Position numbers and translations under genes: made by a program. DNA of 64,000 bases from Hydrogenophaga sp. (GTDB lineage Bacteria > Pseudomonadota > Gammaproteobacteria > Burkholderiales > Burkholderiaceae_C), in contig NZ_WVZN01000017.1 of assembly GCF_011772445.1 (NCBI RefSeq), positions 1 to 64,000 on the forward strand. Direction: 5' to 3'. Positions 34,645 to 44,570 of this stretch are shown here, in pieces. Below the pieces are notes generated by a model. That model did no database searches and had not been told where the DNA came from. It saw only the letters and a program-made list of their open reading frames with translations. Position 1 is the stretch's first letter. Every line of letters starts with the position of its first letter.

Positions 34645-35736
34645 TCAGGCCATTTCCTTTTCGAAGTCGCGCAGGTAGTTCACCAGGGCCTGCACGCCCT
34701 CGATGGGAATGGCGTTGTAAATGCTGGCGCGCATGCCGCCCACCGACTTGTGCCCCTTGAGCTGCAACAGGCCGCGGGCCTGGGCACCGGCCAGGAAGGC
34801 CTCGTTGCGTGACTCGTCCTTCAGGAAAAACGGGATGTTCATGCGCGAACGGCACTCGGGCGCGACGCGGTTCTCGTAAAACGGCGACTGGTCGAGGAAG
34901 TCGTAGAGCAGTTTGGCCTTGGCGATGTTGCGCGCCTCCATGGCCGCGACACCACCCTGGCGCTTGAGCCACTGGAAGGTGAGGCCGGCCATGTAGATGG
35001 CATACGTGGGCGGCGTGTTGTACATCGACGCGTTGTCGGCCACGGTCTTGTAGTCGAAGGCGCTGGGGCAGATGGGCAGGGCGTGGCCGAGCAGATCCTC
35101 GCGCACCACGACCAGGGTGAGTCCGGCGGGGCCGAGGTTCTTCTGCGCGCCGCCGAAGGCCAGGCCCACGCGCGACCAATCGACCGGGCGCGAAGCCACG
35201 TGCGAGGAGAAGTCGATCACCAGCGGTGCCTCGCTGCCCAGGGCCTTGAGGTCGGGCAGCTCCTGGAACTCCACACCGTGGATGGTCTCGTTGCTGCAGA
35301 CGTGCACGTACTGTGCGTCGGGCGAGAGTTGCCAACTGGCCGGTGCGGGCAAGGTGGTGTGCTGGCTGTCGGCGTTGCTGGCCGCGAGGCGCGCGCTCGC
35401 GTAGCGAGCGGCCTCCTTGAGCGACTTCTGGCTCCAGCTGCCGGTGACCACGACGTCCACCACGCCGCCGCGAGAGAGGTTCATCGGGACGATGGCGTTC
35501 TCGGCCAGGCCGCCGCCCTGCATGAACAGGATCTTGAAGTGCGACGGCACCGCCAGCAATTCGCGCAGATCGGCTTCGGCTTGCGTCGCGATCTCGCCGA
35601 AGGCCTTGCCCCGGTGGCTCATCTCCATCACGCTCATGCCGCTGCCGTGCCAGTCGAGCATTTCGCGCGCGGCGATCTCGAGCACTTCGGCCGGCATCGC
35701 GGCCGGGCCGGCGGAGAAGTTGTAGGGCCGCGCCAT
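34645..35736 (-). CDS. serC: Phosphoserine aminotransferase
   Basis: The 363-residue PLP enzyme converts 3-phosphohydroxypyruvate to phosphoserine (serine pathway) and also serves pyridoxal synthesis. It starts [15 protein letters not shown], shows HRGKAFGEI and GGLAENA, and has the PLP lysine in [12 protein letters not shown]. The C-terminus has [12 protein letters not shown]. The ATG overlaps the gyrA stop as TGATG. This gyrA-serC-pheA-tyrA order is typical of Burkholderiales. Confidence 0.96.
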   Translation of the reverse strand: MARPYNFSAGPAAMPAEVLEIAAREMLDWHGSGMSVMEMSHRGKAFGEIATQAEADLRELLAVPSHFKILFMQGGGLAENAIVPMNLSRGGVVDVVVTGSWSQKSLKEAARYASARLAASNADSQHTTLPAPASWQLSPDAQYVHVCSNETIHGVEFQELPDLKALGSEAPLVIDFSSHVASRPVDWSRVGLAFGGAQKNLGPAGLTLVVVREDLLGHALPICPSAFDYKTVADNASMYNTPPTYAIYMAGLTFQWLKRQGGVAAMEARNIAKAKLLYDFLDQSPFYENRVAPECRSRMNIPFFLKDESRNEAFLAGAQARGLLQLKGHKSVGGMRASIYNAIPIEGVQALVNYLRDFEKEMA

Positions 35737-38372
35737 CACGCGGCTGGTGCGGGTTCGCCGCTGTCGGGTTCACCGCCCTCGGGGGCGTTGGCGTCGTTCT
35801 CGACAATGCGCTGCAGACCAGACAGCTCGTCACCGTCGTCGAGCGAGATCAGCGTCACGCCCTGCGTGGCGCGTCCCATCTCGCGGATCTCGGCCACGCG
35901 CGTGCGCACCAGCACCCCCTTGTCGGTGATCAGCATGATCTGGTCGTCGGTGTGCACCAGCGTGGCGGCCACGACCTTGCCGTTGCGCTCGCTTTGCTGG
36001 ATGGCGATCATGCCCTTGGTACCGCGGCCATGGCGCGTGTACTCGCCAATGGGCGTGCGCTTGCCGTAGCCGTTGACGGTGGCGGTCAGCACGCTCTGCG
36101 TCTCGTCCTCGGCCACCAGCATGGCGATCACGCTCTGGCCATCTTCCAGCATCATGCCGCGCACGCCACGCGCGTTGCGGCCCATGGGGCGCACGTCGTT
36201 CTCGTCGAAGCGCACGGCCTTGCCGCCGTCGGAGAACAGCATCACGTCATGGTGGCTGTCGGTGAGCGCGGCGCCGATCAGGTAATCGCCTTCGTCGAGA
36301 TCGACCGCGATGATGCCGGCCTTGCGCGGGTTGCTGAACTCGTCGAGCGCCGTCTTCTTGACCGTGCCGCCCGCCGTGGCCATGAACACATAGTGGTCGG
36401 CCGGGAAGCTGCGGAACTCGCCCGTGAGCGCCAGCACCACGTTGATCTTCTCGCCTTCGGCGAGCGGGAACATGTTGACGATGGGCTTGCCGCGCGAACC
36501 GCGCGAGCCGCTGGGCACCTCCCAGACCTTGAGCCAGTACAGGCGGCCGCGATTGGAGAAGCACAGGATCCAGTCGTGCGTGTTGGCGATGAAGAGCTGG
36601 TCGACCCAGTCGTCTTCTTTCGTGGCCGTGGCCTGCTTGCCGCGCCCGCCGCGCTTTTGCGAGCGGTATTCGTTGAGCGGCTGGCTCTTGATGTAGCCCG
36701 AGTGGCTCAAGGTGACGACCATGTCGGTCGGCGTGATGAGGTCCTCGGTGGCCAGGTCCTGCGCGTTGTGTTCGATCTCGCTGCGGCGCGCGCCCAGCTT
36801 GGTCTGGCCAAACTCCTGGCGCACCGCGATCAACTCTTCGCTGATGATGGTCGAGACACGCTCCGGGCGGGCCAGGATGTCGAGCAGGTCGTCGATCTCG
36901 GCCATCACGTCCTTGTACTCGGCGACGATCTTGTCCTGCTCGAGGCCGGTGAGGCGCTGCAGGCGCATCTGCAGGATCTCCTGGGCCTGCGTTTCCGAGA
37001 GGCGGTACAGGCCGTCACCCTGCATGCCGTAGTGGCGGTCGAGCCCATCCGGGCGGTAATCGTCCGCGTTCACCGTGCCGCCGTCGGCCTTGGCGCGCGT
37101 GAGCATCTCGCGCACGAGCTGGCTGTCCCAGCTGCGGCTCATGAGCTCCGACTTGGCCACCGGCGGCGTGGGCGACTCGCGGATGATGCGGATGAACTCG
37201 TCGATGTTGGCCAGCGCCACGGCCAGGCCTTCGAGTACGTGGCCGCGTTCGCGCGCCTTGCGGAGGTTGAAGATGGTGCGCCGCGTGACCACCTCGCGCC
37301 GGTGCTCGAGAAAGACCGTGATCAGGTCTTTCAGGTTGCACAGGCGCGGCTGGCCGTCGACCAGCGCCACCATGTTGATGCCGAAGGTGTCTTGCAGCTG
37401 GGTCTGCTTGTAGAGGTTGTTCAGCACCACCTCGGGCACCTCGCCACGCTTGAGCTCGATCACCAGGCGCATACCGGACTTGTCCGACTCGTCCTGGATG
37501 TGGCTGATGCCCTCGATCTTCTTCTCGTGCACGAGCTCGGCCATGCGCTCCTGCAGCGTCTTCTTGTTGACCTGGTAGGGCAGCTCGTCAACGATGATGG
37601 CCTGGCGTTGCCCCTTGTCGATGTCCTCGAAATGGCACTTGGCGCGCATCACCACGCGGCCACGGCCCGTGCGGTAGCCATCCTTCACGCCTTGCACGCC
37701 GTAGATGATGCCGGCGGTGGGGAAGTCGGGCGCCGGGATGATCTCCATGAGTTCGTCGATCGACGCCTCAGGGTTCTTGAGCATGTGCAGACAGGCGTCC
37801 ACCACCTCGTTGAGGTTGTGCGGCGGAATGTTGGTGGCCATGCCCACCGCGATGCCGGCGCTGCCGTTGACCAGCAGGTTGGGCAGGCGCGTCGGCAGCA
37901 CCAGGGGTTCCTTTTCGCTGCCGTCGTAGTTGGGGCCGAAGTCGACGGTTTCCTTGTCGATGTCGGCCAGCATCTCGTGGGCGATCTTCGACATGCGGAC
38001 TTCGGTGTAGCGCATGGCCGCGGCGTTGTCGCCGTCGACCGAGCCGAAGTTGCCCTGGCCGTCCACCAGCGGGTAGCGCAGGGAGAAGTCCTGGGCCATG
38101 CGCACGATGGTGTCGTACACCGCGGAGTCGCCGTGCGGGTGGTATTTACCGATGACGTCGCCGACGATGCGGGCCGACTTCTTGTAGGGCCGGTTCCAGT
38201 CGTTGCTGAGCTCGTGCATCGCGTAGAGCACGCGCCGGTGCACCGGCTTGAGGCCGTCACGCACGTCGGGCAGGGCGCGTCCCACGATGACGCTCATCGC
38301 GTAATCGAGATAGCTCCGGCGCATCTCCTCTTCCAGACTGATGGGCAGGGTTTCTTTGGCGAATGAGGTCAT
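35736..38372 (-). CDS. gyrA: DNA gyrase subunit A
   Basis: The 878-residue protein contains the cleavage-reunion domain with catalytic Tyr in [10 protein letters not shown] and six C-terminal beta-pinwheel blades (for example QKRGGRGKQ, the GyrA box). The quinolone-determining region reads [17 protein letters not shown], with wild-type Ser and Asp at the positions equal to E. coli 83 and 87, so no target-site resistance is visible. I start at MTSFAKE; the track adds ten residues. It heads the serC-pheA-tyrA-aroA/cmk operon. A 262-bp spacer separates it from the divergent ompA-type gene. Confidence 0.97.
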   Translation of the reverse strand: MTSFAKETLPISLEEEMRRSYLDYAMSVIVGRALPDVRDGLKPVHRRVLYAMHELSNDWNRPYKKSARIVGDVIGKYHPHGDSAVYDTIVRMAQDFSLRYPLVDGQGNFGSVDGDNAAAMRYTEVRMSKIAHEMLADIDKETVDFGPNYDGSEKEPLVLPTRLPNLLVNGSAGIAVGMATNIPPHNLNEVVDACLHMLKNPEASIDELMEIIPAPDFPTAGIIYGVQGVKDGYRTGRGRVVMRAKCHFEDIDKGQRQAIIVDELPYQVNKKTLQERMAELVHEKKIEGISHIQDESDKSGMRLVIELKRGEVPEVVLNNLYKQTQLQDTFGINMVALVDGQPRLCNLKDLITVFLEHRREVVTRRTIFNLRKARERGHVLEGLAVALANIDEFIRIIRESPTPPVAKSELMSRSWDSQLVREMLTRAKADGGTVNADDYRPDGLDRHYGMQGDGLYRLSETQAQEILQMRLQRLTGLEQDKIVAEYKDVMAEIDDLLDILARPERVSTIISEELIAVRQEFGQTKLGARRSEIEHNAQDLATEDLITPTDMVVTLSHSGYIKSQPLNEYRSQKRGGRGKQATATKEDDWVDQLFIANTHDWILCFSNRGRLYWLKVWEVPSGSRGSRGKPIVNMFPLAEGEKINVVLALTGEFRSFPADHYVFMATAGGTVKKTALDEFSNPRKAGIIAVDLDEGDYLIGAALTDSHHDVMLFSDGGKAVRFDENDVRPMGRNARGVRGMMLEDGQSVIAMLVAEDETQSVLTATVNGYGKRTPIGEYTRHGRGTKGMIAIQQSERNGKVVAATLVHTDDQIMLITDKGVLVRTRVAEIREMGRATQGVTLISLDDGDELSGLQRIVENDANAPEGGEPDSGEPAPAA

Positions 38373-38634
38373 GGAAGAACGGCGCTGGGGGTGACTCTGC
38401 AATGCAACAGAAGATTTTAATCGGCGCGGTCAGGATGCCCGGCCGGGACTCCATGTTGTACGTCGGCAACGGATGTCGCATCGGGGTCGTAGGCGTTGTC
38501 TGATCTTGGACCCCCGGGATTGGCGCGATGATCCTTGTGGCACAATGCCCCGAGCGTTTTGGAGTGCTCACATCCAGGCGCCGCTAATCTAATTACGTCA
38601 CGCAGGTCGTCTGCGGCTTACCTAGAGGAAAACC

Positions 38635-39282
38635 ATGAAGAAACTCAACCGAGTGGCAATGCTGTTTGCAACCGCCGCCATGGCAACGGCTGCTGGCGCC
38701 CAGACCATCGACAACTGGCGCAATGGCACCAGCGAGCTGGTGTGGAAGAACGGCACCAACGAACTCTGCTGGCGTGACGCCTCCTGGACGCCTGCGACCG
38801 CTGCCAAAGGTTGCGACGGCGCGATCGTGCCCATGGCCGCTCCGGCCCCGGCGCCCGCTCCGGCCCCGGCTCCTGCCGCTGCCCCGGCTCCGGCCCCGGC
38901 TCCCGCCGCCGCTCCCGTGGCCGCCGCCACCAAGGTGACCTACGCCGCCGACGCTTTCTTCGATTTCGACAAGGCCGTGCTCAAGCCCGAAGGCCGCGCC
39001 AAGCTGGACGACCTGGCTGGCAAGGTTCAAGGCATCAACCTGGAAGTGGTGATCGCCGTCGGCCACACCGACTCGACCGGTGCCGCTGCCTACAACCAGG
39101 CCCTGTCGGTGCGCCGTGCAGAAGCCGTCAAGGCTTACCTGGTGAGCAAGGGCATCGAAAGCAACCGCATCTACACCGAAGGTAAGGGTCTGACCCAGCC
39201 GGTGGCCGACAACGCCACCCGCGAAGGTCGCTCGAAGAACCGTCGCGTGGAAGTCGAAGTGGTTGGTACCCGCAAGAACTGA
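38635..39282 (+). CDS. OmpA family outer membrane protein
   Basis: The 215-residue protein has a signal peptide ([23 protein letters not shown]), a short N-terminal domain with two Cys, an Ala/Pro linker (repeats of AP), and an OmpA-type peptidoglycan-binding domain (residues ~100-210: [31 protein letters not shown] and [13 protein letters not shown]). It has no eight-stranded barrel, so it probably links the outer membrane and cell wall. A terminator follows 18 bp after the stop. Confidence 0.92.
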   Translation: MKKLNRVAMLFATAAMATAAGAQTIDNWRNGTSELVWKNGTNELCWRDASWTPATAAKGCDGAIVPMAAPAPAPAPAPAPAAAPAPAPAPAAAPVAAATKVTYAADAFFDFDKAVLKPEGRAKLDDLAGKVQGINLEVVIAVGHTDSTGAAAYNQALSVRRAEAVKAYLVSKGIESNRIYTEGKGLTQPVADNATREGRSKNRRVEVEVVGTRKN

Positions 39283-39299
39283 TCACCTCGGTTTCACTC

Positions 39300-39328
39300 A
39301 AAAAACCGCGCTTCGGCGCGGTTTTTTG
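39300..39328 (+). terminator. Rho-independent terminator after the OmpA-type gene
   Basis: The sequence AAAAAACCGCGC-TTC-GGCGCGGTTTTTT forms a perfect stem with a T-tract starting 18 bp after the stop. It should end the upstream transcript, and being symmetric it could work on either strand. Confidence 0.92.
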
Positions 39329-39350
39329 TTGTCTTCTTGATAATCGTCCA

Positions 39351-40058
39351 ATGACTGCGCAAATCAATGCCGACCCGGCCGAACTGGCCAAATTCTCCGA
39401 TCTCGCCCATCGCTGGTGGGACCCCGATGGCGAATTCCGCCCGCTGCATCAGATCAATCCGTTGCGAATGGCGTGGATCGATGGCATTGCCGGCCTGACG
39501 GGCAAACGCGTGCTCGACGTGGGTTGTGGCGGCGGCGTTCTGTCAGACGGCATGGCGCGGCTGGGCGCCGACGTGCTCGGCATCGATCTCGCCTCGAAGG
39601 CGCTGCGCGTGGCCCAGTTGCACGCATTGGAAGCGGGTACCACGGGCGTGCGCTACCAGGAGATCAGCGTGGAGGAGTTGGCGCGCGAAGAGCCCGAAGG
39701 GTTCGACGTGGTGACCTGCATGGAAATGCTCGAGCACGTACCCGACCCCTCATCCGTGGTCCGTGCCTGTGCCGCTCTGGTCAAGCCGGGCGGCCATGTC
39801 TTCTTTTCCACGCTCAACCGCAACGCCAAGGCCTTCCTGTTCGCCATTCTCGGGGCCGAGTACGTGCTGGGCCTGCTGCCCCGCGGCACGCATGAGTACG
39901 CGCGCTTCATCCGCCCGAGCGAACTCGCGGCACATTGCCGCGCCGCGGGCCTTGACCTGCAGCACACACGCGGCATGGAATACAACCCGCTCACGCGGCG
40001 CTACTGGCTCAGCGGCGACACCAGCGTGAACTACCTCTTCGGCACGCGAAAGATCTGA
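39351..40058 (+). CDS. ubiG: Ubiquinone biosynthesis O-methyltransferase UbiG
   Basis: The 235-residue SAM-dependent enzyme does both O-methylation steps in ubiquinone synthesis. Its N-terminus has [19 protein letters not shown], typical of UbiG, followed by the SAM motif [19 protein letters not shown] and [11 protein letters not shown]. The C-terminal region [16 protein letters not shown] also fits. It is followed after 3 bp by gph, the usual betaproteobacterial pair. Confidence 0.96.
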   Translation: MTAQINADPAELAKFSDLAHRWWDPDGEFRPLHQINPLRMAWIDGIAGLTGKRVLDVGCGGGVLSDGMARLGADVLGIDLASKALRVAQLHALEAGTTGVRYQEISVEELAREEPEGFDVVTCMEMLEHVPDPSSVVRACAALVKPGGHVFFSTLNRNAKAFLFAILGAEYVLGLLPRGTHEYARFIRPSELAAHCRAAGLDLQHTRGMEYNPLTRRYWLSGDTSVNYLFGTRKI

Positions 40059-40061
40059 TCC

Positions 40062-40736
40062 ATGGCCCCGCGATTCAGCGGCTTGCAAGCCGTTCTGTTC
40101 GATCTCGACGGGACCCTGATCGACAGCGCGCCCGACCTGGGCGGCGCGGCCGAGAGCCTGCGCCGGGCACGCGGGCTGCCGCCTCTGCCGCTGGAGGACT
40201 ACCGTGCGCATGCCGGATCGGGGGCGCGCGGCATGCTTCGGGTGGCATTCGGCATCACACCCGATCACCACGAGTTCGCGGAGCTTCGCAGCGCTTTCCT
40301 TGACGCGTACGAAGTGCGCATGCTGGAACTCACGCGGCCGTTCGAGGGGGTCTCGGCGCTGCTGGACACATTGAACCGGGCCGGCATGCCCTGGGGTGTC
40401 GTGACCAACAAGATGGAACGCCTCACGCATCCCATCGTCCAGGCACTGCGCCTGTTCGACTCGGCAGGCGCCCTGGTCTGCGGGGATACCACGCCTCACC
40501 CCAAGCCGCATCCCGCGCCACTGCTCGAGGCCGCGCAGCGCCTGGGCGTGGAGCCGGCACACTGCCTGTACGTGGGCGACGATCTGCGCGACATCGTCGC
40601 GGGTCGCGCGGCGGGCATGTCCACGGTGGCGGCTTGCTATGGCTATCTCGGTGCAGACGCCGATCTCACGAGTTGGGGGGCCAATGCGCATATCGAACAG
40701 CCGCTGGACCTCTTGAAACTGATCCATCTGCCCTAA
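40062..40736 (+). CDS. gph: Phosphoglycolate phosphatase (HAD family)
   Basis: The 224-residue HAD hydrolase has motif I FDLDGTLIDSAPDL with the nucleophilic Asp, motif II/III regions VVTNKMERLTHP, and motif IV VGDDLRDIVAGRAAG. Gph removes phosphate from 2-phosphoglycolate made by DNA repair. The stop overlaps the -10 of the putative ssrA promoter. Some HAD proteins of this group act on other phosphates (MupP-like), so substrate specificity is moderately sure. Confidence 0.9.
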   Translation: MAPRFSGLQAVLFDLDGTLIDSAPDLGGAAESLRRARGLPPLPLEDYRAHAGSGARGMLRVAFGITPDHHEFAELRSAFLDAYEVRMLELTRPFEGVSALLDTLNRAGMPWGVVTNKMERLTHPIVQALRLFDSAGALVCGDTTPHPKPHPAPLLEAAQRLGVEPAHCLYVGDDLRDIVAGRAAGMSTVAACYGYLGADADLTSWGANAHIEQPLDLLKLIHLP

Positions 40737-40739
40737 AAT
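40713..40739 (+). promoter_or_regulatory. Putative ssrA promoter
   Basis: TTGAAA at 40713 and TAAAAT at 40734, separated by 15 bp, lie just before the tmRNA 5' end; the -10 overlaps the gph stop codon. The spacing is slightly short for sigma-70 promoters. Confidence 0.5.
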
Positions 40740-40750
40740 CCCTTCCTCCT

Positions 40751-41167
40751 GGGGCTGCACCGGTTTCGACGTGGGTTCGGACGCGCAGCAGGGCATGCCG
40801 AGGTTCTGTCACCTCGTAAAACCGCAGAAACAAACCAACTGCCAATACTGAAGCAGCAAACGCTCCCGTTTATTCCGCCCTCAAAGCGGCTTAAATGGTG
40901 CGTACTCGGGGCCTAAACTCCCCGATCCTCGCAACAGCTCGTCGATGGGCTGAGCCGAAGGCCGCAAGGCCTGACGCCGCGAGGTCATTCACATCGACTG
41001 GTCCCGCGCCGGGCAGCTTGGCGCGGGATGAGATCCAAGGCTGCTGGCTGACCGGGTAGCGTGCCACTGCGCGATCCGGCTGGCGAGACCCAAAACAGAT
41101 GGCTACGCATGTAGAACTGCTCGAAGAAGGCTTGCGGACGGGGGTTCAATTCCCCCCAGCTCCACCA
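40751..41167 (+). ncRNA. ssrA: Transfer-messenger RNA (tmRNA)
   Basis: The 5' GGGGCTG and 3' CAGCTCC followed by ACCA form the tRNA-like acceptor stem; GGTTCAATTCC near the 3' end is the T-loop. The tag frame begins at GCA AAC and reads ANAPVYSALKAA before TAA, starting as in E. coli (ANDENYALAA) but ending -ALKAA rather than -ALAA. tmRNA rescues stalled ribosomes and marks their products for proteolysis. The gene lies between gph and a convergent DUF2062 gene whose 3' end overlaps the last 22 bp. Confidence 0.95.
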
Positions 41168-41805
41168 CCTTTTCCATCGGCGGGCCCAGGGCCCGCCGAT
41201 GCCCTTTGCGCCAGGCGCCGACGGCGATTCCAGCGCACGCGCAGGCGCCACAAGGCGTCCGTCAGCACATATACCGTCAGGCCACAGGCGATGGCCAGAA
41301 TCACCAGCCCCGTGAACAGCGGCTTGCCGACTCGGCCGATCTGCGCCAGCCAGCGCTGCAGGCGTTCGACGAGGCCGAGCGACTCGGGCGCTTCTTCGGG
41401 CGTGGCGGTCAGTTCTTCCACCAGTCGCTCCTCGTCCAAAGCCCGTTGATGGGCTGGCGCGTCTTCTCCCAGCACCACTTTGCCGAGCCGGTAAGCCGCG
41501 TAGTAGACCGGCCCGAAGGTGACCGGGTTGGTGACGAAGGTGCTGGCCATGGCCGCCGGCAGGTTGGCGCGCAGCACCACCGCCGCCACGCCCGCCGCGG
41601 GCATCTGCGCGATGGGGATCAGCAGGCCAAAAAACACGCCGAGCGCCACGCCCATGGCCACGCCTTTGCGGCTGAGGTGCCACAGGCGCGGGTGGGACAT
41701 GAATGGCGCGAGCCAGCGCAGCCAGCGCTGGCTGCGGATCGTGTCGGGGGAGGGCAGCCAGGCTTTGAGCCGGTGCAGGAGGCCTTGGGTCACGGAACGG
41801 AGCAA
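41146..41805 (-). CDS. DUF2062 membrane protein
   Basis: The 219-residue protein matches the DUF2062 family: FMSHPRLWHLSRKGVAMGVALGVFFGLLIPI followed by STFVTNPVTFGPVYYAAY, and another hydrophobic helix at ~residue 170 (LFTGLVILAIACGL). Function is not known. The C-terminus is basic, then Gly-rich. The last 22 bp, including the stop, lie antisense to the tmRNA acceptor stem, and the ssrA terminator stem is inside the coding sequence. Confidence 0.82.
   Translation of the reverse strand: MLRSVTQGLLHRLKAWLPSPDTIRSQRWLRWLAPFMSHPRLWHLSRKGVAMGVALGVFFGLLIPIAQMPAAGVAAVVLRANLPAAMASTFVTNPVTFGPVYYAAYRLGKVVLGEDAPAHQRALDEERLVEELTATPEEAPESLGLVERLQRWLAQIGRVGKPLFTGLVILAIACGLTVYVLTDALWRLRVRWNRRRRLAQRASAGPGPADGKGGGAGGN
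41175..41201 (+). terminator. Probable ssrA terminator inside the DUF2062 gene
   Basis: A perfect inverted repeat, CATCGGCGGGCCC and GGGCCCGCCGATG, with a single central base, starts 8 bp after the tmRNA 3' end. A weak CCCTTT follows. It lies within the 3' coding end of the convergent gene. Confidence 0.65.
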
Positions 41806-41854
41806 ATCCGGGAATTGTCTCTCCGGCAGACCCGGGATCCGGTCCCGAGTTCGC

Positions 41855-42589
41855 TCAGAGCAGATCGCCCTTGCGGCTGTCCAGCGGCATCAGGAACGAG
41901 TTGTTGTCCTGCCACTGCGAGTGGTAGTCGCTGCTGCGCGCGTCCTGCGCGCTGTTGGGCCAGTTGGACAGCGGGTTGAAGTCGCTGTGCGAGCGCGTGC
42001 TGCGCTGGCGATTGAGCGCGCTGCGCAGATTGGTTTGCGCGGCAATGATGGCGCGTTCTTCCATCTCGCGTTCCCGCATGGCGCGGTTGAGTTCGGATTC
42101 ACCCAGGAACTCGGCGCGGATCTCCGCCACCGTGGGCAGACTGTTGGAGCGCACCACCCAGTAGGGCAGGCCGATCTGGCTGAGCAGCGAGTGCTTGAGG
42201 GCGCGGGTGCTGCGAGGAATGCCCGCCGGGCCGGGCACGTCGAGGCAGCCGATGACACGTCCGTCGGACTTGCACACGGTGAAGGTGCAGTACACGCCGC
42301 CCAGCAGGCGGTACCACTCCATGCCTTCTTCGCGCTGGCGGGGCAGGGTGAAGCGCGTCACCGGCAGCTTGATCATGACGTGGTGGTCGTAGAAGGCGCG
42401 CGAGAGCCAGTGCCAGACGCGGGCTTCCTCGCTGTTGGCCAGGGGCCGGCCCGCCAGCGGCCAGTGCTTGGGCAGGCGGCGCTTCTGCCGCGCCTGCCGT
42501 TCCGCCCAGTACCGATGCAGCAGCGCACCCACCGCCAGCAGGGCGGGCACGAGAGCGGCGATCAGCCAGGGATGGGTCCAGATGCTCAT
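41855..42589 (-). CDS. Membrane-anchored DUF2726 protein
   Basis: The 244-residue protein has one N-terminal membrane helix (PWLIAALVPALLAVGALL) and a DUF2726 domain, found in topoisomerase-like and nuclease-related proteins (WLSRAFYDHHVMIKLPVTRF, then CTFTVCKSDGRVIGCLDV). The C-terminal ~70 residues are polar, with a charged helix and a Ser/Asn-rich tail. Start MSIWTHP was chosen over a 266-residue frame, since homologues begin with the membrane helix. Its function is not established. Confidence 0.72.
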   Translation of the reverse strand: MSIWTHPWLIAALVPALLAVGALLHRYWAERQARQKRRLPKHWPLAGRPLANSEEARVWHWLSRAFYDHHVMIKLPVTRFTLPRQREEGMEWYRLLGGVYCTFTVCKSDGRVIGCLDVPGPAGIPRSTRALKHSLLSQIGLPYWVVRSNSLPTVAEIRAEFLGESELNRAMREREMEERAIIAAQTNLRSALNRQRSTRSHSDFNPLSNWPNSAQDARSSDYHSQWQDNNSFLMPLDSRKGDLL

Positions 42590-42799
42590 GCGGTCGGGGA
42601 GGGCGTGACCAAGATGTATCAAAGTGTATAGATTCGGCCGCCCTGCCGACTGCACGTCCTGACCAAAGCGTGACGGCTCGTGATTTCGTTGGGGATTTGG
42701 GCGCCCGTTTGTGGCCGGCAGGCTGCGACCGGCACTCGGCGTGCCCGATTGTGAGGGGGTGGATGGAGGCGTTCGTCCATCAGATGGGGTAACCCGGGC

Positions 42800-43627
42800 T
42801 CATGTCGTGATGGAAGACCGGAACCAGCGGTCGAGTGCCTCGGTGAGTTCGTGCGGTTTGTCACGGTGCGGGCTGTGTCCGCAGTCGTCCAGCGCCAGTA
42901 TGTCGGCGTGCGGCGCCCTTTCCTGCACACGGTGTAACTGTTGCAGCGTGCCGTATTCGTCCTGCCGGCCCTGCACCAGCAGCAGCGGGACGCGGATGTC
43001 GGCGCAGGTGTCCAGGATGTCGAAGCCGCGGAAGGCCGGGCTGAGCCAGACGTCGTTCCATTGCCAGAAGGCGTTGTCCACGTCGCGGTGGTACCGGGCC
43101 AGGCGCTGCCGCAGTCCCCGGGGGTCGTCGAGCGTGGCCTGGTACTGGTCCCGAGCCTGCGCGATGGAACGGATCGACACATCCTCGACGAAGGCGTGTG
43201 GGGCGATGGCCACGCAGCCCGCCACGGAATGCCGGCTCGCGTGGAGCAGGGCGATGGTGGCGCCATCGGAATGGCCCACGAGCAGTGGCTCGCGGATGCC
43301 CAGCCGGGACAGCAGCAGCGGCAGCACCTCGAAAGCCTCGCGGTGCATGTAGTCGGGCTCGTGGCGCCCGACGTGCCAGAAGCCCTCCTGGCGCGGTGCG
43401 CCACGCACGTCGGCCACGGGATCGGACTGGCCGTAGCCGCGGCGCGAGAACAGCCAGCCGGCGCGCCCGCTGGCCTGGCACAGCACTTCGGGCCAGCAAA
43501 GGCCCCGTTGGGTCCACATGGCGACACTGCCCAGACCTTCGTGCAGGAAGACCAAAGGGGCGAGGGCGGGGTCGCCGGGAATCTGCGCGACTTCCAGCCG
43601 CACGCCATGAACATCGATGCGATCCAT
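42800..43627 (-). CDS. Alpha/beta hydrolase
   Basis: The 275-residue protein has the alpha/beta hydrolase fold: FLHEGLGSVAMW near the oxyanion hole, nucleophile elbow GHSDGAT with Ser, Asp in VQGRQDEYG, and the catalytic His in DDCGHSPHRDKP. Substrate unknown; likely an esterase or C-C hydrolase type. The start at MDRIDV was chosen because TAGGA lies eight bases before it; two more Met codons are upstream. It is divergent from the EI24 gene, 52 bp away. Confidence 0.82.
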   Translation of the reverse strand: MDRIDVHGVRLEVAQIPGDPALAPLVFLHEGLGSVAMWTQRGLCWPEVLCQASGRAGWLFSRRGYGQSDPVADVRGAPRQEGFWHVGRHEPDYMHREAFEVLPLLLSRLGIREPLLVGHSDGATIALLHASRHSVAGCVAIAPHAFVEDVSIRSIAQARDQYQATLDDPRGLRQRLARYHRDVDNAFWQWNDVWLSPAFRGFDILDTCADIRVPLLLVQGRQDEYGTLQQLHRVQERAPHADILALDDCGHSPHRDKPHELTEALDRWFRSSITT

Positions 43628-43679
43628 GGGCGACATCCTAGCGGCGGGGTTGTCAGCGCTTGCGGGTATTCTTCGCGCC

Positions 43680-44570
43680 ATGCGAGCGATGTTCGATGCC
43701 TTCTGGCGCGCGGTGGCGTACTGCATGCACCCGCGCGTGATCGCGCTGTCTTTCCTACCCCTGGTGCTGATGGTGGCGCTGTCCTTCGCCCTGGGCTATT
43801 TCTTCTGGGATGGCGCGGTGGCCTCCGTCATGGCGTGGTTCGAGGCTTTCCAACTCGTGCAGGCCTTCCTCGGCTGGCTCGACGGCCTGGGCATGGGCTC
43901 GCTGCGTGCCGTGTTCGCGCCCCTGATCGTGCTGGTGCTCGCCACGCCGGTCATCGTGTTGCTGTGCCTGCTGCTGGTGGCGGCCTTCATGACACCGGCG
44001 ATGGTCGATCTGGTGGGTCAGCGCCGCTTTCCGCAGCTGGAGAAGCGGCGCGGCGGCTCTTTCGTCGTGAGCGTGCTGTGGTCGCTGGGCTCCACGCTGC
44101 TGGCGGTGGTGGTATTGCTGCTGTCCATGCCGCTGTGGCTGGTGCCGCCCCTGGTGCTCATCCTGCCGCCGCTGATCTGGGGCTGGCTCACCTACCGCGT
44201 ATTTGCCTTCGACGCCCTGGCCACGCACGCCAGCGCCGACGAGCGCCGACGGATCATGCGCGAGCACCGCAGCACCCTGCTGGTGATGGGCGTGCTGTGC
44301 GGCTACCTGGGTGCCGCGCCCAGCCTGCTGTGGGCGTCCGGCGCGATGTTCATTGCCCTGGCGCCGCTGCTGGTGCCGGTGGCGATCTGGGTCTACACCC
44401 TTGTCTTCGCATTCGCCTCGCTGTGGTTCGCGCACTACGCACTGGCGGTGCTGGAGCGCCTGCGTGCCGTGGTGCCGGTCGAGGTGGTGCCGGTCGAGCC
44501 GGCGCTGCATCCGCCGGCCCCGCCCGCTCCCGGCCCATTGCCACTGCCGCCGGAGTCGCCCGCGCCATGA
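43680..44570 (+). CDS. EI24 domain-containing membrane protein
   Basis: The 296-residue protein has about six hydrophobic segments and the EI24/CysZ-like pattern (FWRAVAYCMHPRVIALSFLPL at the start, WGWLTYRVFAFDALATHAS in the middle). CysZ of this superfamily imports sulphate, but the beta-proteobacterial members are not characterised. The C-terminus is Pro-rich (PPAPPAPGPLPLPPESP). Its stop overlaps the next gene as ATGA, so both are co-translated. Confidence 0.8.
   Translation: MRAMFDAFWRAVAYCMHPRVIALSFLPLVLMVALSFALGYFFWDGAVASVMAWFEAFQLVQAFLGWLDGLGMGSLRAVFAPLIVLVLATPVIVLLCLLLVAAFMTPAMVDLVGQRRFPQLEKRRGGSFVVSVLWSLGSTLLAVVVLLLSMPLWLVPPLVLILPPLIWGWLTYRVFAFDALATHASADERRRIMREHRSTLLVMGVLCGYLGAAPSLLWASGAMFIALAPLLVPVAIWVYTLVFAFASLWFAHYALAVLERLRAVVPVEVVPVEPALHPPAPPAPGPLPLPPESPAP

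Noticed and set aside
38373-38634. Promoters between gyrA and the OmpA-type gene
   Set aside because: TTGGCG and CACAAT are present but with only 15 bp between them; too weak to list as a feature.
38827-38930. Repeat-rich GC stretch in the OmpA-type gene
   Set aside because: It encodes an Ala-Pro linker, in frame with the protein; it is not a CRISPR array or an independent tandem repeat.
42590-42799. Spacer between the DUF2726 and alpha/beta hydrolase genes
   Set aside because: No ORF, RNA or stem with T-tract could be supported; an AT-richer patch near 42615 may hold a promoter for the DUF2726 gene but no clear hexamers.
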